A model generated the notes under the pieces. That model saw only the letters and a program-made list of their open reading frames with translations. It was not told the origin of the DNA and ran no database searches. The translations under genes and the position numbers were made by a program. 64,000 nucleotides of DNA from NCBI RefSeq assembly GCF_003634935.1, contig NZ_RBXO01000001.1, positions 7,217,501 to 7,281,500 on the forward strand, read 5' to 3'. The stretch is from Saccharothrix australiensis (lineage in GTDB: Bacteria; Actinomycetota; Actinomycetes; Mycobacteriales; Pseudonocardiaceae). Below are positions 8,628-16,784 of this stretch, in pieces. The first letter of the stretch is position 1, and each line of letters begins with the position of its first letter.

Positions 8628-8657
8628 TTGACATCCCGGCCGTTCGTGAAAGCATTC
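8628..8657 (+). promoter_or_regulatory. Candidate whiB1 promoter
   Basis: Consensus -35 TTGACA at 8628-8633. The matching -10 is weak (GCATTC-like, about 18 bases on). It would give a leader of about 65 bases before the whiB1 ATG. Confidence 0.45.
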
Positions 8658-8727
8658 ACAAGCACCCCAAAAACCGACCGCTGACGAGTGGCGTGCCTTG
8701 AGCACGCCTAGCTGAGGAGTAGTTCCA

Positions 8728-8982
8728 ATGGACTGGCGCCACCGCGCGATCTGCCGCGACGAGGACCCCGAGCTGTTCTTCCCCGTGGGGAACAGCGGTC
8801 CTGCGCTCCTCCAGATCGCCGAGGCGAAGACCGTCTGCCGCCGTTGCCCCGTCGTCTCCGACTGCCTCGCGTGGGCGCTGGAGAGCGGCCAGGACGCCGG
8901 CGTGTGGGGCGGGATGAGCGAAGACGAGCGCCGCGCCCTCAAGCGTCGCAACGCCCGCACCAGGGCTCGCAGCAACGCCTGA
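8728..8982 (+). CDS. whiB1: WhiB1/WblE iron-sulfur transcription factor
   Basis: Four-cysteine WhiB protein of 84 residues that carries a [4Fe-4S] cluster and, in relatives, binds the primary sigma factor and responds to nitric oxide. Cluster ligands are Cys9, Cys37, Cys40 and Cys46; the GVWGG turn is at 58-62 and a basic tail (LKRRNARTRARS) follows. The start MDWRHRAICRDEDPELFFP is near-identical to the WhiB1/WblE subgroup. ATG has GAGGAG seven bases upstream. It is monocistronic, with an elaborate upstream region, followed by a strong terminator and the convergent pdtaS. Confidence 0.97.
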   Translation: MDWRHRAICRDEDPELFFPVGNSGPALLQIAEAKTVCRRCPVVSDCLAWALESGQDAGVWGGMSEDERRALKRRNARTRARSNA

Positions 8983-9007
8983 GCGTCGCCGCGCACCGCG
9001 CGAACAC

Positions 9008-9043
9008 GAAAGGCCCGACACCGTGCCAGGTGTCGGGCCTTTC
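9008..9043. terminator. Terminator between whiB1 and pdtaS
   Basis: Perfect 15-bp stem GAAAGGCCCGACACC (9008-9022) with its complement (9029-9043) and a six-base loop; A and T tracts flank both sides, so it can serve both convergent genes. Confidence 0.9.
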
Positions 9044-9118
9044 GCTTGTGTTGCACACCCTCCCGCATGACCACGTGACTCCGCTGAGGTAGGTCGTCAC
9101 GTGTGCACGGGGGCTAGT

Positions 9119-10639
9119 TTAACGCCGCGCCCTGAGCGGCACGCGCAGGACCGCCTCTGTACCGCCCCGTGGCCTCCGCCGCAAGCTCAGGCTGCCCCTG
9201 AGTTCGGACTCCACCAGGGTCCGCACGATCTGGAGGCCCAGCCGGTCGGTGCGCTCCAGGGAGAAGCCCGGCGGCAGCCCGCGCCCGTCGTCGGAGATCA
9301 CGACGTCCAGCCACTTCGCCGAGCGCTCGGCGTGGACGACCACCTCGCCGTGCTGGCCGGCGGTGTAGGCGTGCTCGAACGCGTTCTGCACCAGTTCGGT
9401 GAGCACCATGACCAGCGGGGTCGCCAGCTCCGCCTGGACGATGCCGAACGGACCCTCCCGCCGCACGACCACCTGCGACTCCGTGGCCGCCACGTCGGAC
9501 ATCATCGGGATGACCTTGTCCACCACGTCGTCCAGGTCCACGCGCTCGTCCACGGACATGGACAGGGTCTCGTGGACCAGGGCGATGGAGGTCACCCGGC
9601 GGACGGACTCGGCCAGCGCCTCGCGGGCCTCCTCCGAGCTGGTGCGCCTGCTCTGGAGGCGCAGCAGCGCCGCCACCGTCTGGAGGTTGTTCTTGACCCG
9701 GTGGTGGATCTCCCGGATCGTCGCGTCCTTCGACATCAGGGCGCGGTCCCGGCGGCGGACCTCCGTCACGTCCCGGCACAGGACGAGCGCGCCGGCCGCG
9801 CTGCCCCTCGGCCGCAGCGGCAGGGCGCGGAACAGCACCGCCGCGCCCCGGCGGGACTCCGCCTCGATGCGCATGCTCGGCTGCCCGTCGAGGGCGGAGC
9901 GGATGCGCTGCGCCACCTCGGTGGCGTCGAACGGGTCGCCGATGAGCGACCGGGTCAGCGGCGCGAGGTGCACGCCGACCAGGTCGGAGGCGTGGCCCAT
10001 GCGGTGGTAGGCGCTCAGGGCGTTCGGGCTGGCGAAGACCACCGCGCCGGACGCGTCGAGCCGGATCAGGCCGTCACCCACCCGCGGGCTGGTGTGCACG
10101 TCCGGGGACGGCTCGGTGGTCGGGAACGTGCCGTCGGAGATCATCTGGCACAGGTCGGCCGCGCTGCCCAGGTAGGAGATCTCCAGCGGGCTCGGCACGC
10201 GCGGCACGGCCAGGTTCGTGTTCCGGCTCAGCACCGCGATGACCTCGTCACCGCGCCGGACCGGGATCGCCTCCCGCCGGACCGGCACGCCCAGGTGCCA
10301 CCGGGGGTCCTCCTCGCGGCAGATGCGCGACTCCGCCATCGCCCGGCGGAGCTGCGGGTGCTCCTCCACGTCGACGGTGCTGCCCACCACGTCCTCCGGG
10401 TGGGCCGTCGGCGCGGTGGTGGGGCGGGCCTGCGCCACGCACAGGAACGTGGTGTCGTCCAGCGGCACCCAGAGCAGGAAGTCGGCGAAGCTCAGGTCGG
10501 ACAGGAGCTGCCACTCGGCGACCACGAGTTGCAGGTGGTCGACGGCCGCGCCGGAGAGCCCGGTGTGCTCGGCGAGGAGGTCGGTGAGCGTGGACAGGGC
10601 TACGCCACCACCGCGGTCTGGGCGCAGGTCCGGGCGCAC
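9119..10639 (-). CDS. pdtaS: Cytosolic sensor histidine kinase PdtaS
   Basis: HisKA_2-type sensor kinase that in mycobacteria phosphorylates the RNA-binding antiterminator PdtaR; no response regulator gene is adjacent. Domains in order: GAF-like sensor (about 15-150), PAS (about 180-295), HisKA_2 dimerisation helix with IREIHHRVKNNLQTVAALL (about 310-330), and the HATPase with ELVQNAFEHAY and DDGRGLPPG. No membrane segment. The conserved family N terminus (STLTDLLAEHTGL) begins 15 codons inside this frame without a normal start codon there, so GTG 10639 is used; a CTG at about 10597 is an alternative. Confidence 0.93.
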   Translation of the reverse strand: MRPDLRPDRGGGVALSTLTDLLAEHTGLSGAAVDHLQLVVAEWQLLSDLSFADFLLWVPLDDTTFLCVAQARPTTAPTAHPEDVVGSTVDVEEHPQLRRAMAESRICREEDPRWHLGVPVRREAIPVRRGDEVIAVLSRNTNLAVPRVPSPLEISYLGSAADLCQMISDGTFPTTEPSPDVHTSPRVGDGLIRLDASGAVVFASPNALSAYHRMGHASDLVGVHLAPLTRSLIGDPFDATEVAQRIRSALDGQPSMRIEAESRRGAAVLFRALPLRPRGSAAGALVLCRDVTEVRRRDRALMSKDATIREIHHRVKNNLQTVAALLRLQSRRTSSEEAREALAESVRRVTSIALVHETLSMSVDERVDLDDVVDKVIPMMSDVAATESQVVVRREGPFGIVQAELATPLVMVLTELVQNAFEHAYTAGQHGEVVVHAERSAKWLDVVISDDGRGLPPGFSLERTDRLGLQIVRTLVESELRGSLSLRRRPRGGTEAVLRVPLRARR

Positions 10640-10719
10640 TCGGGTCGCAAGGTCGGGTCTCCAGGCGGTCGGGGCTTCGCGTTGTCCGGGGCCTCATCCA
10701 ATCACGGATCAGGCGCGAC

Positions 10720-10757
10720 GGTTCAGGGCCTGTGCGGGGTGGTTCAGGGTCCGTGCG
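10720..10757. repeat. 21-bp direct repeat pair upstream of bL37
   Basis: GGTTCAGGGYCYGTGCG occurs at 10720 and again at 10741. No function assigned. Confidence 0.5.
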
Positions 10758-10816
10758 TGGTGGTGGCGAAGGCGTGACACACTGGGGCGAAGCAATCTGA
10801 GCACTAGGAGAACCCC

Positions 10817-10891
10817 ATGTCCAAGCGTGCCCGCAAGCGCCGCGACCGCAAGAAGGGCGGCGCGAACCACGGGAAGCGCCCCAACGCCTGA
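10817..10891 (+). CDS. 50S ribosomal protein bL37 (24 residues)
   Basis: A 24-residue, extremely basic frame beginning MSKRARKRRDRKK and ending ANHGKRPNA. It matches the small actinobacterial ribosomal protein bL37 seen in mycobacterial large-subunit structures, where the gene also lies beside pdtaS. TAGGAGAACCCC provides a Shine-Dalgarno directly upstream of ATG. Automated annotation usually misses it because of its size. It is divergent from pdtaS. Confidence 0.9.
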   Translation: MSKRARKRRDRKKGGANHGKRPNA

Positions 10892-11086
10892 TCCGGAGTT
10901 GGGTGTGACTCAGGGCCGCTTGGGGCGTGTGCGCTCCGGGCGGCCCTTGTGGTTGGTGCGGTGCCGGTTGGTGCGGTGCGGGGTTGGGTCAAAGCCCAAA
11001 GCGTGAAAGCGTCCTCACCGGACGGGCCGGCCACCGAGGATGACCCCTGGCTCTTGGTCGGCGCGGTGCGGAGGGCGAAAAGCGGC
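10892..11086. other. Short intergenic region, nothing recognised
   Basis: Two GGTTGGTGCGGTGC-type direct repeats near 10952-10980 are the only structure. A plus-strand frame here runs through the terminator and is rejected. Confidence 0.4.
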
Positions 11087-11141
11087 GCGTGTGATCCCCG
11101 TGTGGCCTGGTCTTCGACCAGGCCACACGGGGATGACACGC
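11087..11141. terminator. Strong terminator for the sigR-rsrA operon
   Basis: Twenty-six-bp stem with one mismatch (11087-11112 with 11116-11141) closed by a TTC loop; 19 bp next to the loop are perfect. It lies just after the rsrA stop on the minus strand. Confidence 0.9.
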
Positions 11142-11165
11142 TGGGCGAGGTGTGCGTGTGGTCGG

Positions 11166-11498
11166 TCAGTCCGCTGCTGTGCTGCGGACTTCGACCTCGG
11201 CCTCCACCGTGACCTCGACCTCTTTGGTGGTGCCGGTGGCCGGGGTGGTGGTGATCTCGCGCAGGCTGGCCCGGAGGCGGCGCTTCAGCTCCTCCGGCGC
11301 GTGCTCACCGCCGCACTTCTTCGCCAGCAGCGCCTTCAAGTGCTCCTCGATGCCGTATTCCTCAAGGCACGGGTGGCACTCCTCCAGGTGGGTCCGGAGC
11401 AGTTCCTTCCGGCGTTCGTCGCACTCGTGGTCCAGGTAGAGCCAGACCTCCGACAGGACTTCGGAGCAGTCGGTCTCGTGGGGTTTGCCGCAGCTCAT
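11166..11498 (-). CDS. rsrA: Mycothiol-system anti-sigma factor RsrA/RshA
   Basis: Zinc-containing anti-sigma factor (110 residues) that holds SigR inactive and releases it when thiols are oxidised. The ZAS motif is intact: Cys11, His37, Cys41 and Cys44 (HLEECHPC). The C-terminal tail is Val/Glu-rich (KEVEVTVEAEVEV). The ATG overlaps the sigR stop by four bases (ATGA), so both proteins are made in coupled amounts, as in Streptomyces and Mycobacterium. Confidence 0.95.
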   Translation of the reverse strand: MSCGKPHETDCSEVLSEVWLYLDHECDERRKELLRTHLEECHPCLEEYGIEEHLKALLAKKCGGEHAPEELKRRLRASLREITTTPATGTTKEVEVTVEAEVEVRSTAAD

Positions 11499-12121
11499 CG
11501 CCCCGCCACCTCCGGGCGGCCGTTGCGGAGGAAGCCCCGCTCACGGGCGACGTCGGCCAACTGGTCGCGTAGTTGCCTGCGGCCCCGGTGCAACCGGGAC
11601 ATCACGGTGCCGATGGGGGTGCCCATGATGTCTGCGATCTCCTTGTACGCGAAGCCTTCGACGTCCGCCAGGTACACCGCGATGCGGAACTCCTCGGGGA
11701 GGCGCTGGAGCGCTTCCTTCACGTCCGAGTCGGGCAACCGGTCCATCGCGTCCATCTCCGCCGAGCGGAGCCCGGTGGACGTGTGGCTCTCCGCCTGCGC
11801 GAGTTGCCAGTCGGTGATCTCGTCGGTCGGCTGTTGCAGCGGCTGGCGCTGCTTCTTGCGGTACCCGTTGATGTACGTGTTCGTGAGGATGCGGTACAGC
11901 CATGCCTTGAGGTTCGTGCCCTCGGAGAAGGACGCGAACGCGGCGTACGCCTTGAGGTAGGTCTCCTGGACCAGGTCCTCCGCGTCGGCCGGGTTGCGGG
12001 TCATCCGCAGGGCCGCCGAGTAGAGCTGGTCGAGCATGGGCATCGCGTCGCGTTCGAAGCGTGCGGCGCGTTGGGCCGTTGTCTCGTCCGTCGGCACGTC
12101 CTGCGTTCGCGTGGCTGGCAC
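11495..12121 (-). CDS. sigR: ECF sigma factor SigR/SigH
   Basis: Thiol-oxidative-stress sigma factor (208 residues). Region 2 contains RNPADAEDLVQETYLKAYAAF and the LKAWLYRILTNTYINGYRK -10-reading helix; region 4 contains EALQRLPEEFRIAVYLADVEGFAYKEIA and GTVMSRLHRGRR. GTG 12121 follows AAGGGAG. The upstream continuation of the frame to 12322 is Arg/Ser-rich, though some SigR orthologues have a longer alternative form, so a second start is possible. Operon with rsrA. Confidence 0.94.
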   Translation of the reverse strand: MPATRTQDVPTDETTAQRAARFERDAMPMLDQLYSAALRMTRNPADAEDLVQETYLKAYAAFASFSEGTNLKAWLYRILTNTYINGYRKKQRQPLQQPTDEITDWQLAQAESHTSTGLRSAEMDAMDRLPDSDVKEALQRLPEEFRIAVYLADVEGFAYKEIADIMGTPIGTVMSRLHRGRRQLRDQLADVARERGFLRNGRPEVAGR

Positions 12122-12245
12122 CGCGCTCCCTTCCCACCTGCCGCTCGGCACGGTGGACAAAGCTGTCTGGGACGCATTCGAGGATACGCGGCGCTCACCC
12201 GGTCGGCACTGGGCCGACCCGCGCCCCGAACCACGCGGAGGGCGG

Positions 12246-12272
12246 GACGTAGCCGACCTGACCTGCTGTTCC
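12246..12272 (-). promoter_or_regulatory. Candidate SigR autoregulatory promoter
   Basis: On the minus strand GGAACA (12272-12267) and CGTC (12249-12246) are 17 bases apart, one mismatch from the GGAAYA-N16/17-CGTT pattern recognised by SigH/SigR. It would give a leader of about 120 bases. Confidence 0.4.
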
Positions 12273-12342
12273 ATCACCTCGGTTGCCACGTGGACCAATA
12301 ACGCGGGTGCTCCGTCCCGCATTCCCGCTAGGGTGCGCGATC

Positions 12343-12825
12343 ATGGCTGGACGTGGGACGCCTGCCACGGCGTTGCTGGACAAGCAGAAGGTGGCGCACA
12401 AGCTGCACGCGTACGACCACGACCCCCGGCACGAGTCGTACGGGCTCGAAGCGGCCGAGGCGCTCGGGGTGTCACCCGAACGGGTGTTCAAGACGCTGGT
12501 GGCGGACGTGGACGGCCGGCTCGCCGTCGGTGTGGTACCGGTCACCGGGCAGTTGGACCTGAAGGCGCTGGCCGCCGCGCTGGGCGGCAAGAAGGCGCGG
12601 ATGGCCGACGTCGCCGCCGCCGAGCGCGCCACCGGGTACGTCGCGGGCGGCATCTCGCCGCTCGGGCAGAAGAAGCGGCTGCCGCTGGTGCTCGACGGCT
12701 CGGCCCGCGCCTTCGGCACGATCTTCTGCTCGGCCGGGCGGCGCGGGCTGGAGGTCGAGATCGCGCCGGACGACCTGGTGCGGCTGACCGGCGCGGTGGT
12801 GGCCCCCGTCTCGGTCTCGGGGTAG
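12343..12825 (+). CDS. ybaK: Cys-tRNA(Pro)/Cys-tRNA(Cys) deacylase YbaK
   Basis: Trans-editing hydrolase (160 residues) that clears mischarged Cys-tRNA(Pro). YbaK fold signatures: HDPRHESYGLEAAEALGVSPERVFKTLV, LAAALGGKKARMAD with the catalytic-type Lys, and ATGYVAGGISPLGQKKRLP. The ATG lies eight bases after TAGGGT (12329-12334) with no ribosome site, indicating a leaderless mRNA. Confidence 0.93.
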   Translation: MAGRGTPATALLDKQKVAHKLHAYDHDPRHESYGLEAAEALGVSPERVFKTLVADVDGRLAVGVVPVTGQLDLKALAAALGGKKARMADVAAAERATGYVAGGISPLGQKKRLPLVLDGSARAFGTIFCSAGRRGLEVEIAPDDLVRLTGAVVAPVSVSG

Positions 12826-12882
12826 GCGCGCCGCGACCCGCCCCCACCAGTCGGCCTGCCCCACGAGTGACCTGCCCCACCA

Positions 12883-12931
12883 GTCGAGCGGGCACGGCTC
12901 GGTCGAGCGGGCGTGCTTCAGTCGAGCGGGC
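12883..12931. repeat. 19-bp-period short tandem repeat
   Basis: GTCGAGCGGGC occurs three times at 12883, 12902 and 12921; the last copy lies inside the 3' end of the hydrolase gene. Confidence 0.7.
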
Positions 12932-13529
12932 GCAGGATTCGGTCCAGCCACTCGCCCACGGCGCGCTGGAGGTTCTCCAGGTCGGCTTTGAGGTTGTGGT
13001 CGCCGGGCAGGAGCACCACCTCGCGGCGGTGCGCCGGCTCCGGCCGGCCGAACGGGTCGCGCTCGCCCTGGACGACCAGGACCGGCACGTCGACCGCGGC
13101 CAGCTCGGGCGTCCTGGTCCGGTCGGGCCTGCCGGGCGGGTGGACCGGGAACGCCAGGCACAGCACGGCCACCGCCTGCCCCTCCGCGGCGGTCCGGCAC
13201 GCCACCCGCGCGCCCGAGGACCGCCCGCCGAACAGCAGCGGCACCTCCGCGAACCACCGGGTCGCCAGGTCCTCGGCCACGGCCAGCCAGGCCGCGTCCA
13301 GTTGCCTGGCCGGCGCGGGCGCGCGGCGGCCGGCCACCCGGTAGGGCTGCTCGACCAGCGCCACGTGCACGCCGACCTCGACCGCCGCGCGGGCCGCCGC
13401 CACCAGGTCCGGCGCCGCGATGCCGCCGCCCGCGCCGTGGCCGAGCAGCAGGGCCGCCCGGCCTTCCGGCGCGCAGTGCAGCTCCGCCCGCGCGGGGCCG
13501 TGCGGCGTCTCGACGGTCGTGCTCGTCAT
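12918..13529 (-). CDS. Alpha/beta hydrolase (KANL3/Tex30-like)
   Basis: Cytoplasmic serine hydrolase of 203 residues. Visible features are the oxyanion loop LLLGHGAGGG, the nucleophile elbow FGGRSSGAR, the acid in VQGERDPFG and the catalytic His in LPGDHNLK. The substrate is unknown. Its ATG overlaps the SRAP stop by four bases (ATGA), so it is translationally coupled to that gene. Confidence 0.87.
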   Translation of the reverse strand: MTSTTVETPHGPARAELHCAPEGRAALLLGHGAGGGIAAPDLVAAARAAVEVGVHVALVEQPYRVAGRRAPAPARQLDAAWLAVAEDLATRWFAEVPLLFGGRSSGARVACRTAAEGQAVAVLCLAFPVHPPGRPDRTRTPELAAVDVPVLVVQGERDPFGRPEPAHRREVVLLPGDHNLKADLENLQRAVGEWLDRILRPLD

Positions 13530-14287
13530 GACAGTTCGAACAGCGTGGGCTCGGGCGCCTGGTCCGGTTCGAGGTCCACCGCGTCCATGAGGGACGGGTC
13601 GTTGTTCTTGATGCTGTTGACCCGCATGGACACCGGCCGCAGCTCCAGCGCGTCGACCAGGTCGCGGTCCGGCACGAGCAGGTCCTTCGGGTCCGTGTTG
13701 TCCGGGTCGAGCCAGGCCGCCCAGCGGTCGCGCGGCAGCACCAGCGGCATCCGGTGGTGCACCTGCTTCATCTCGCCGATGGCGTCCGTGGTGAGCACCG
13801 CGCACGTGATGATCGGCTTGCGCTCGTCGCCCACCTGCTGCCACCAGACCGACCAGATGCCCGCCATCGCCAGGCTGGAGCCGTCGCCGGGGTTGATGAA
13901 GTACGGCTGCTTGCGGCCCTCACCCGGCTGCCACTCGTACCAGCCGTCGGCGGGGACGAGGCAGCGGCGCTTGGCGGCCGAGTCCCGGTAGGCGGGCTTC
14001 TCCAGGACGCTCTCCGCGCGGGCGTTGATCATCTTCGCCGCGCCGGACAGGTCCTTCGCCCAGTGCGGCACCAGGCCCCAGCGCATCACGCGCACGCTGC
14101 GCTCGGTCGTCTCCGGGTCGGGGTTGCCGTCGTCGTCGCGCGGGTGGCGCTCCACGACCGCCGGCACCGACTTGGTCGGCGCCACGTTGTAGTCCGGGCC
14201 GGGCGCGTCGCCGTCGGTGCCGTCCACCGCGTCGAACTCCGCCGCCAGCAGCGCCGGGTTCTTGGTGGAGGCGTACCTGCCGCACAC
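13526..14287 (-). CDS. yedK: SRAP-domain abasic-site crosslinking protein (YedK/HMCES)
   Basis: Shields abasic sites in single-stranded DNA by forming a thiazolidine crosslink through its N-terminal cysteine. All key residues are present in the 253-residue protein: Cys2 (MCGRYAS), Asn34 (YNVAPT), Glu118 (GWYEWQ) and His178 (HHRMP). GTG is fixed by the ideal GGAGGTGATC upstream and by the need to expose Cys2 after Met removal. It forms an operon with the hydrolase and is divergent from aroA. Confidence 0.94.
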   Translation of the reverse strand: MCGRYASTKNPALLAAEFDAVDGTDGDAPGPDYNVAPTKSVPAVVERHPRDDDGNPDPETTERSVRVMRWGLVPHWAKDLSGAAKMINARAESVLEKPAYRDSAAKRRCLVPADGWYEWQPGEGRKQPYFINPGDGSSLAMAGIWSVWWQQVGDERKPIITCAVLTTDAIGEMKQVHHRMPLVLPRDRWAAWLDPDNTDPKDLLVPDRDLVDALELRPVSMRVNSIKNNDPSLMDAVDLEPDQAPEPTLFELS

Positions 14288-14370
14288 AACCGATCACCTC
14301 CGATTGGCATCGTCGCACGTCGGAACCACCGGTGCGAGCCATCGAACACCCGATGCGGAATCATCGAGCC

Positions 14371-15636
14371 ATGACTTCGCAGTGGTCCGCACCCACCACC
14401 GACGGTCCCGTGCACGCGACGGTACCCGTGCCCGGCTCCAAGTCGATCACCAACCGCGCCCTGGTGCTGGCCGCGTTGGCCGACGGCCCCTCCACCCTGC
14501 ACGCGCCGCTGCGCAGCCGGGACACCACCCTGATGGTGGCGGCGCTGGGCGCGCTCGGCGTGGGCGTCGCGGACGGCCCGGACGGGTCCTGGCTGGTCAC
14601 GCCGCACGCGCTGCGCGGGCCGGCGGCCGTGGACTGCGGGCTCGCGGGGACGGTGATGCGGTTCCTGCCGCCCGCCGCGGCGCTGGCGGTGGGCGAGGTC
14701 GTGTTCGACGGCGACGAGCACGCGCGGCTGCGGCCGATGACCACGATCCTGGACGCGCTGCGGGCGCTGGGCGCGGACGTCGACGGCGAGGCGCTGCCGT
14801 TCACCCTGCACGGCAAGGGCGGGCTGCCCGGTGGCGAGGTGACGATCGACGCGTCCGCCTCGTCGCAGTTCGTCTCCGGCCTGCTGCTGTCGGGCGCGCG
14901 GTACGAGGGCGGTGTGACGGTGGCGCACCGCGGCGAGCCGGTGCCGTCGCTGCCGCACATCGAGATGACCACGTCGATGCTGCGGGAGGCCGGCGTGGTC
15001 GTGGACGACTCGACCCCGGACGCGTGGCGCGTCGAACCCGGCCCGGTGGCGGGTCGGGAGTGGCGGGTCGAGCCGGACCTGTCGAACGCGACGCCGTTCC
15101 TCGCCGCCGCGGCCGTGACCGGCGGCGAGGTGACGATCCCCGGCTGGCCGGCGACCACCACCCAGCCCGGCGGCGCGGCGCGGGCGATCTTCGAGCGGTT
15201 CGGGTGCGCGGTGACCGCGGACGAGCGCGGGTTGACCGTGCGCGGGCCCGAGCGGTTGACCGGCCTGGACATCGACCTGCGTGACGAGAGCGAGCTGACG
15301 CCGACCGTCGCGGCGCTGGCGGCGCTCGCCGACGGGCCCACGGTCATCCGCGGCGTCGCGCACATCCGCGGGCACGAGACGGACCGGATCGCGGCCCTGG
15401 CGGCGGAGATCAACCGGCTGGGCGGCGACGCGGCCGAGACCGCGGACGGTCTGGTCATCACGCCGCGCCCGCTGCGCGGCGGCGTGTGGCGCGCCTACGC
15501 GGACCACCGGATGGCGACCGCCGGCGCGATCATCGGGCTGGTGGTGCCCGGCGTCGCGGTGGACGACATCGGGTCGACCACCAAGACGATCCCGGACTTT
15601 CCGGGCATGTGGGCCACGATGCTCGGAGCGCGCTGA
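14371..15636 (+). CDS. aroA: 3-phosphoshikimate 1-carboxyvinyltransferase
   Basis: EPSP synthase of the shikimate pathway (421 residues). It joins shikimate 3-phosphate and phosphoenolpyruvate in the cytoplasm. Seen: VPVPGSKSITNRALVLAAL (substrate Lys/Ser/Arg), DCGLAGTVMRFLPP, the ASASSQFVSGLLL loop, DLRDESELTPTVAALA and RGHETDRIAAL. No ribosome site precedes the ATG. The start is chosen because the family N terminus begins here. rsgA follows after two bases, the same order as in mycobacteria. Confidence 0.97.
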   Translation: MTSQWSAPTTDGPVHATVPVPGSKSITNRALVLAALADGPSTLHAPLRSRDTTLMVAALGALGVGVADGPDGSWLVTPHALRGPAAVDCGLAGTVMRFLPPAAALAVGEVVFDGDEHARLRPMTTILDALRALGADVDGEALPFTLHGKGGLPGGEVTIDASASSQFVSGLLLSGARYEGGVTVAHRGEPVPSLPHIEMTTSMLREAGVVVDDSTPDAWRVEPGPVAGREWRVEPDLSNATPFLAAAAVTGGEVTIPGWPATTTQPGGAARAIFERFGCAVTADERGLTVRGPERLTGLDIDLRDESELTPTVAALAALADGPTVIRGVAHIRGHETDRIAALAAEINRLGGDAAETADGLVITPRPLRGGVWRAYADHRMATAGAIIGLVVPGVAVDDIGSTTKTIPDFPGMWATMLGAR

Positions 15637-15638
15637 CC

Positions 15639-16646
15639 GTGGGGCGCGACTGGCGGCGGATGGACGAGTCCGACGTGCGGGTGCGGCCGGGCAAGGGCAC
15701 GCGCCCGCGCAGCAAGCGGCGGCCCGAGCACGCCGACGCGGTGCCGGCGATGGTCGTCGCCGTGGACCGGGGCCGGTGGACCTGCGCGGTGGAGGACGAC
15801 CCGAAGCGCCTGGTCACGGCGATGCGGGCGCGCGAGCTGGGCCGCACGCCGGTGGTCGTCGGCGACCGGATCGGCCTGGTCGGCGACACGTCGGGGCAGC
15901 CGGACACCCTGGCGCGCATCGTGAAGGTGGCCGAGCGGCACACCGTGCTGCGGCGCACCGCCGACGACACCGACCCGTTCGAGCGGGTGGTCGTGGCCAA
16001 CGCCGAGCAGCTGGTGATCGTGTCGGCGCTCGCCGACCCCCAGCCGCGCCGGGGCTTCATCGACCGGTGCCTCGTCGCGGCCTACGCGGGCGGGCTGTCG
16101 CCGCTGCTGTGCCTGACGAAGTCGGACCTGGCGCCACCGGACGACCTGCTCGCCGCGTACGCGGAGCTGGACCTGCCGGTGGTGGTGACGCGGTCCGACC
16201 AGGACCCCGGCGCGTTGCGCGAGCGGCTGGTCGACCGGCTCTCCGCGCTGATCGGGCACTCGGGGGTCGGCAAGTCGACCCTGGTCAACCGGCTGGTGCC
16301 GGACGCGAACCGGGCCGTGGGCGTGGTCAGCGCCGTCGGCAAGGGCCGGCACACGTCGACGCAGGCCGTGGCCCTGCCGCTGCCCGAGGGCGGCTGGGCC
16401 GTGGACACGCCGGGCATCCGGTCGTTCGGGCTCGCGCACATCACGCCGGACGACATCGTCGCCGCGTTCCCGGACATGAAGGCGATGGCCGAGGAGTGCC
16501 CGCCGGGGTGCGGCCACCTGGGCGCGCCCGAGGACCCGGACTGCATGCTGGACGAGCTGGTGGTCACGGGTGAGGCGTCGACCGGGCGGCTGACCTCGCT
16601 GCGCCGGCTCCTGGAGTCGCGGGGCAAGTACGACGAGTACGACTGA
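15639..16646 (+). CDS. rsgA: Ribosome small-subunit-dependent GTPase A
   Basis: Circularly permuted GTPase that checks 30S maturation. The permuted motif order is visible in 335 residues: OB-fold N domain, G4 TKSD (160-163), G1 GHSGVGKST (206-214), G3 DTPG (256-259), then the zinc site with Cys287, Cys291, His293 and Cys302. GTG 15639 begins two bases after the aroA stop; GGAG lies about twelve bases upstream. A Met eight codons in is an alternative. Operon with aroA. Confidence 0.95.
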   Translation: MGRDWRRMDESDVRVRPGKGTRPRSKRRPEHADAVPAMVVAVDRGRWTCAVEDDPKRLVTAMRARELGRTPVVVGDRIGLVGDTSGQPDTLARIVKVAERHTVLRRTADDTDPFERVVVANAEQLVIVSALADPQPRRGFIDRCLVAAYAGGLSPLLCLTKSDLAPPDDLLAAYAELDLPVVVTRSDQDPGALRERLVDRLSALIGHSGVGKSTLVNRLVPDANRAVGVVSAVGKGRHTSTQAVALPLPEGGWAVDTPGIRSFGLAHITPDDIVAAFPDMKAMAEECPPGCGHLGAPEDPDCMLDELVVTGEASTGRLTSLRRLLESRGKYDEYD

Positions 16647-16784
16647 GCGGCGCGGCCGGACCCCGCGCGGCTGAGCGGCGCGGCAACCCCGGCGCGTGGC
16701 CGGCCCTGGTGCGGCTGGTCCCGGTGCTGCCGGCCCTGGTGCGGCCATCGCCGGGTGGCCCCGGTTCGGTCAGCCCCGGTGCGG
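16647..16784. repeat. GGTGCGG-rich imperfect repeats between convergent genes
   Basis: Repeated CTGAGCGGCGCGG (about 16645 and 16671), then several CCYGGTGCGG units between about 16705 and 16800. It probably forms weak hairpins; no clean terminator is seen. Confidence 0.5.

Noticed and set aside
10949..11212. 87-codon plus-strand frame after bL37
   Set aside because: Runs through the 26-bp terminator hairpin and into antisense rsrA; no ribosome site.
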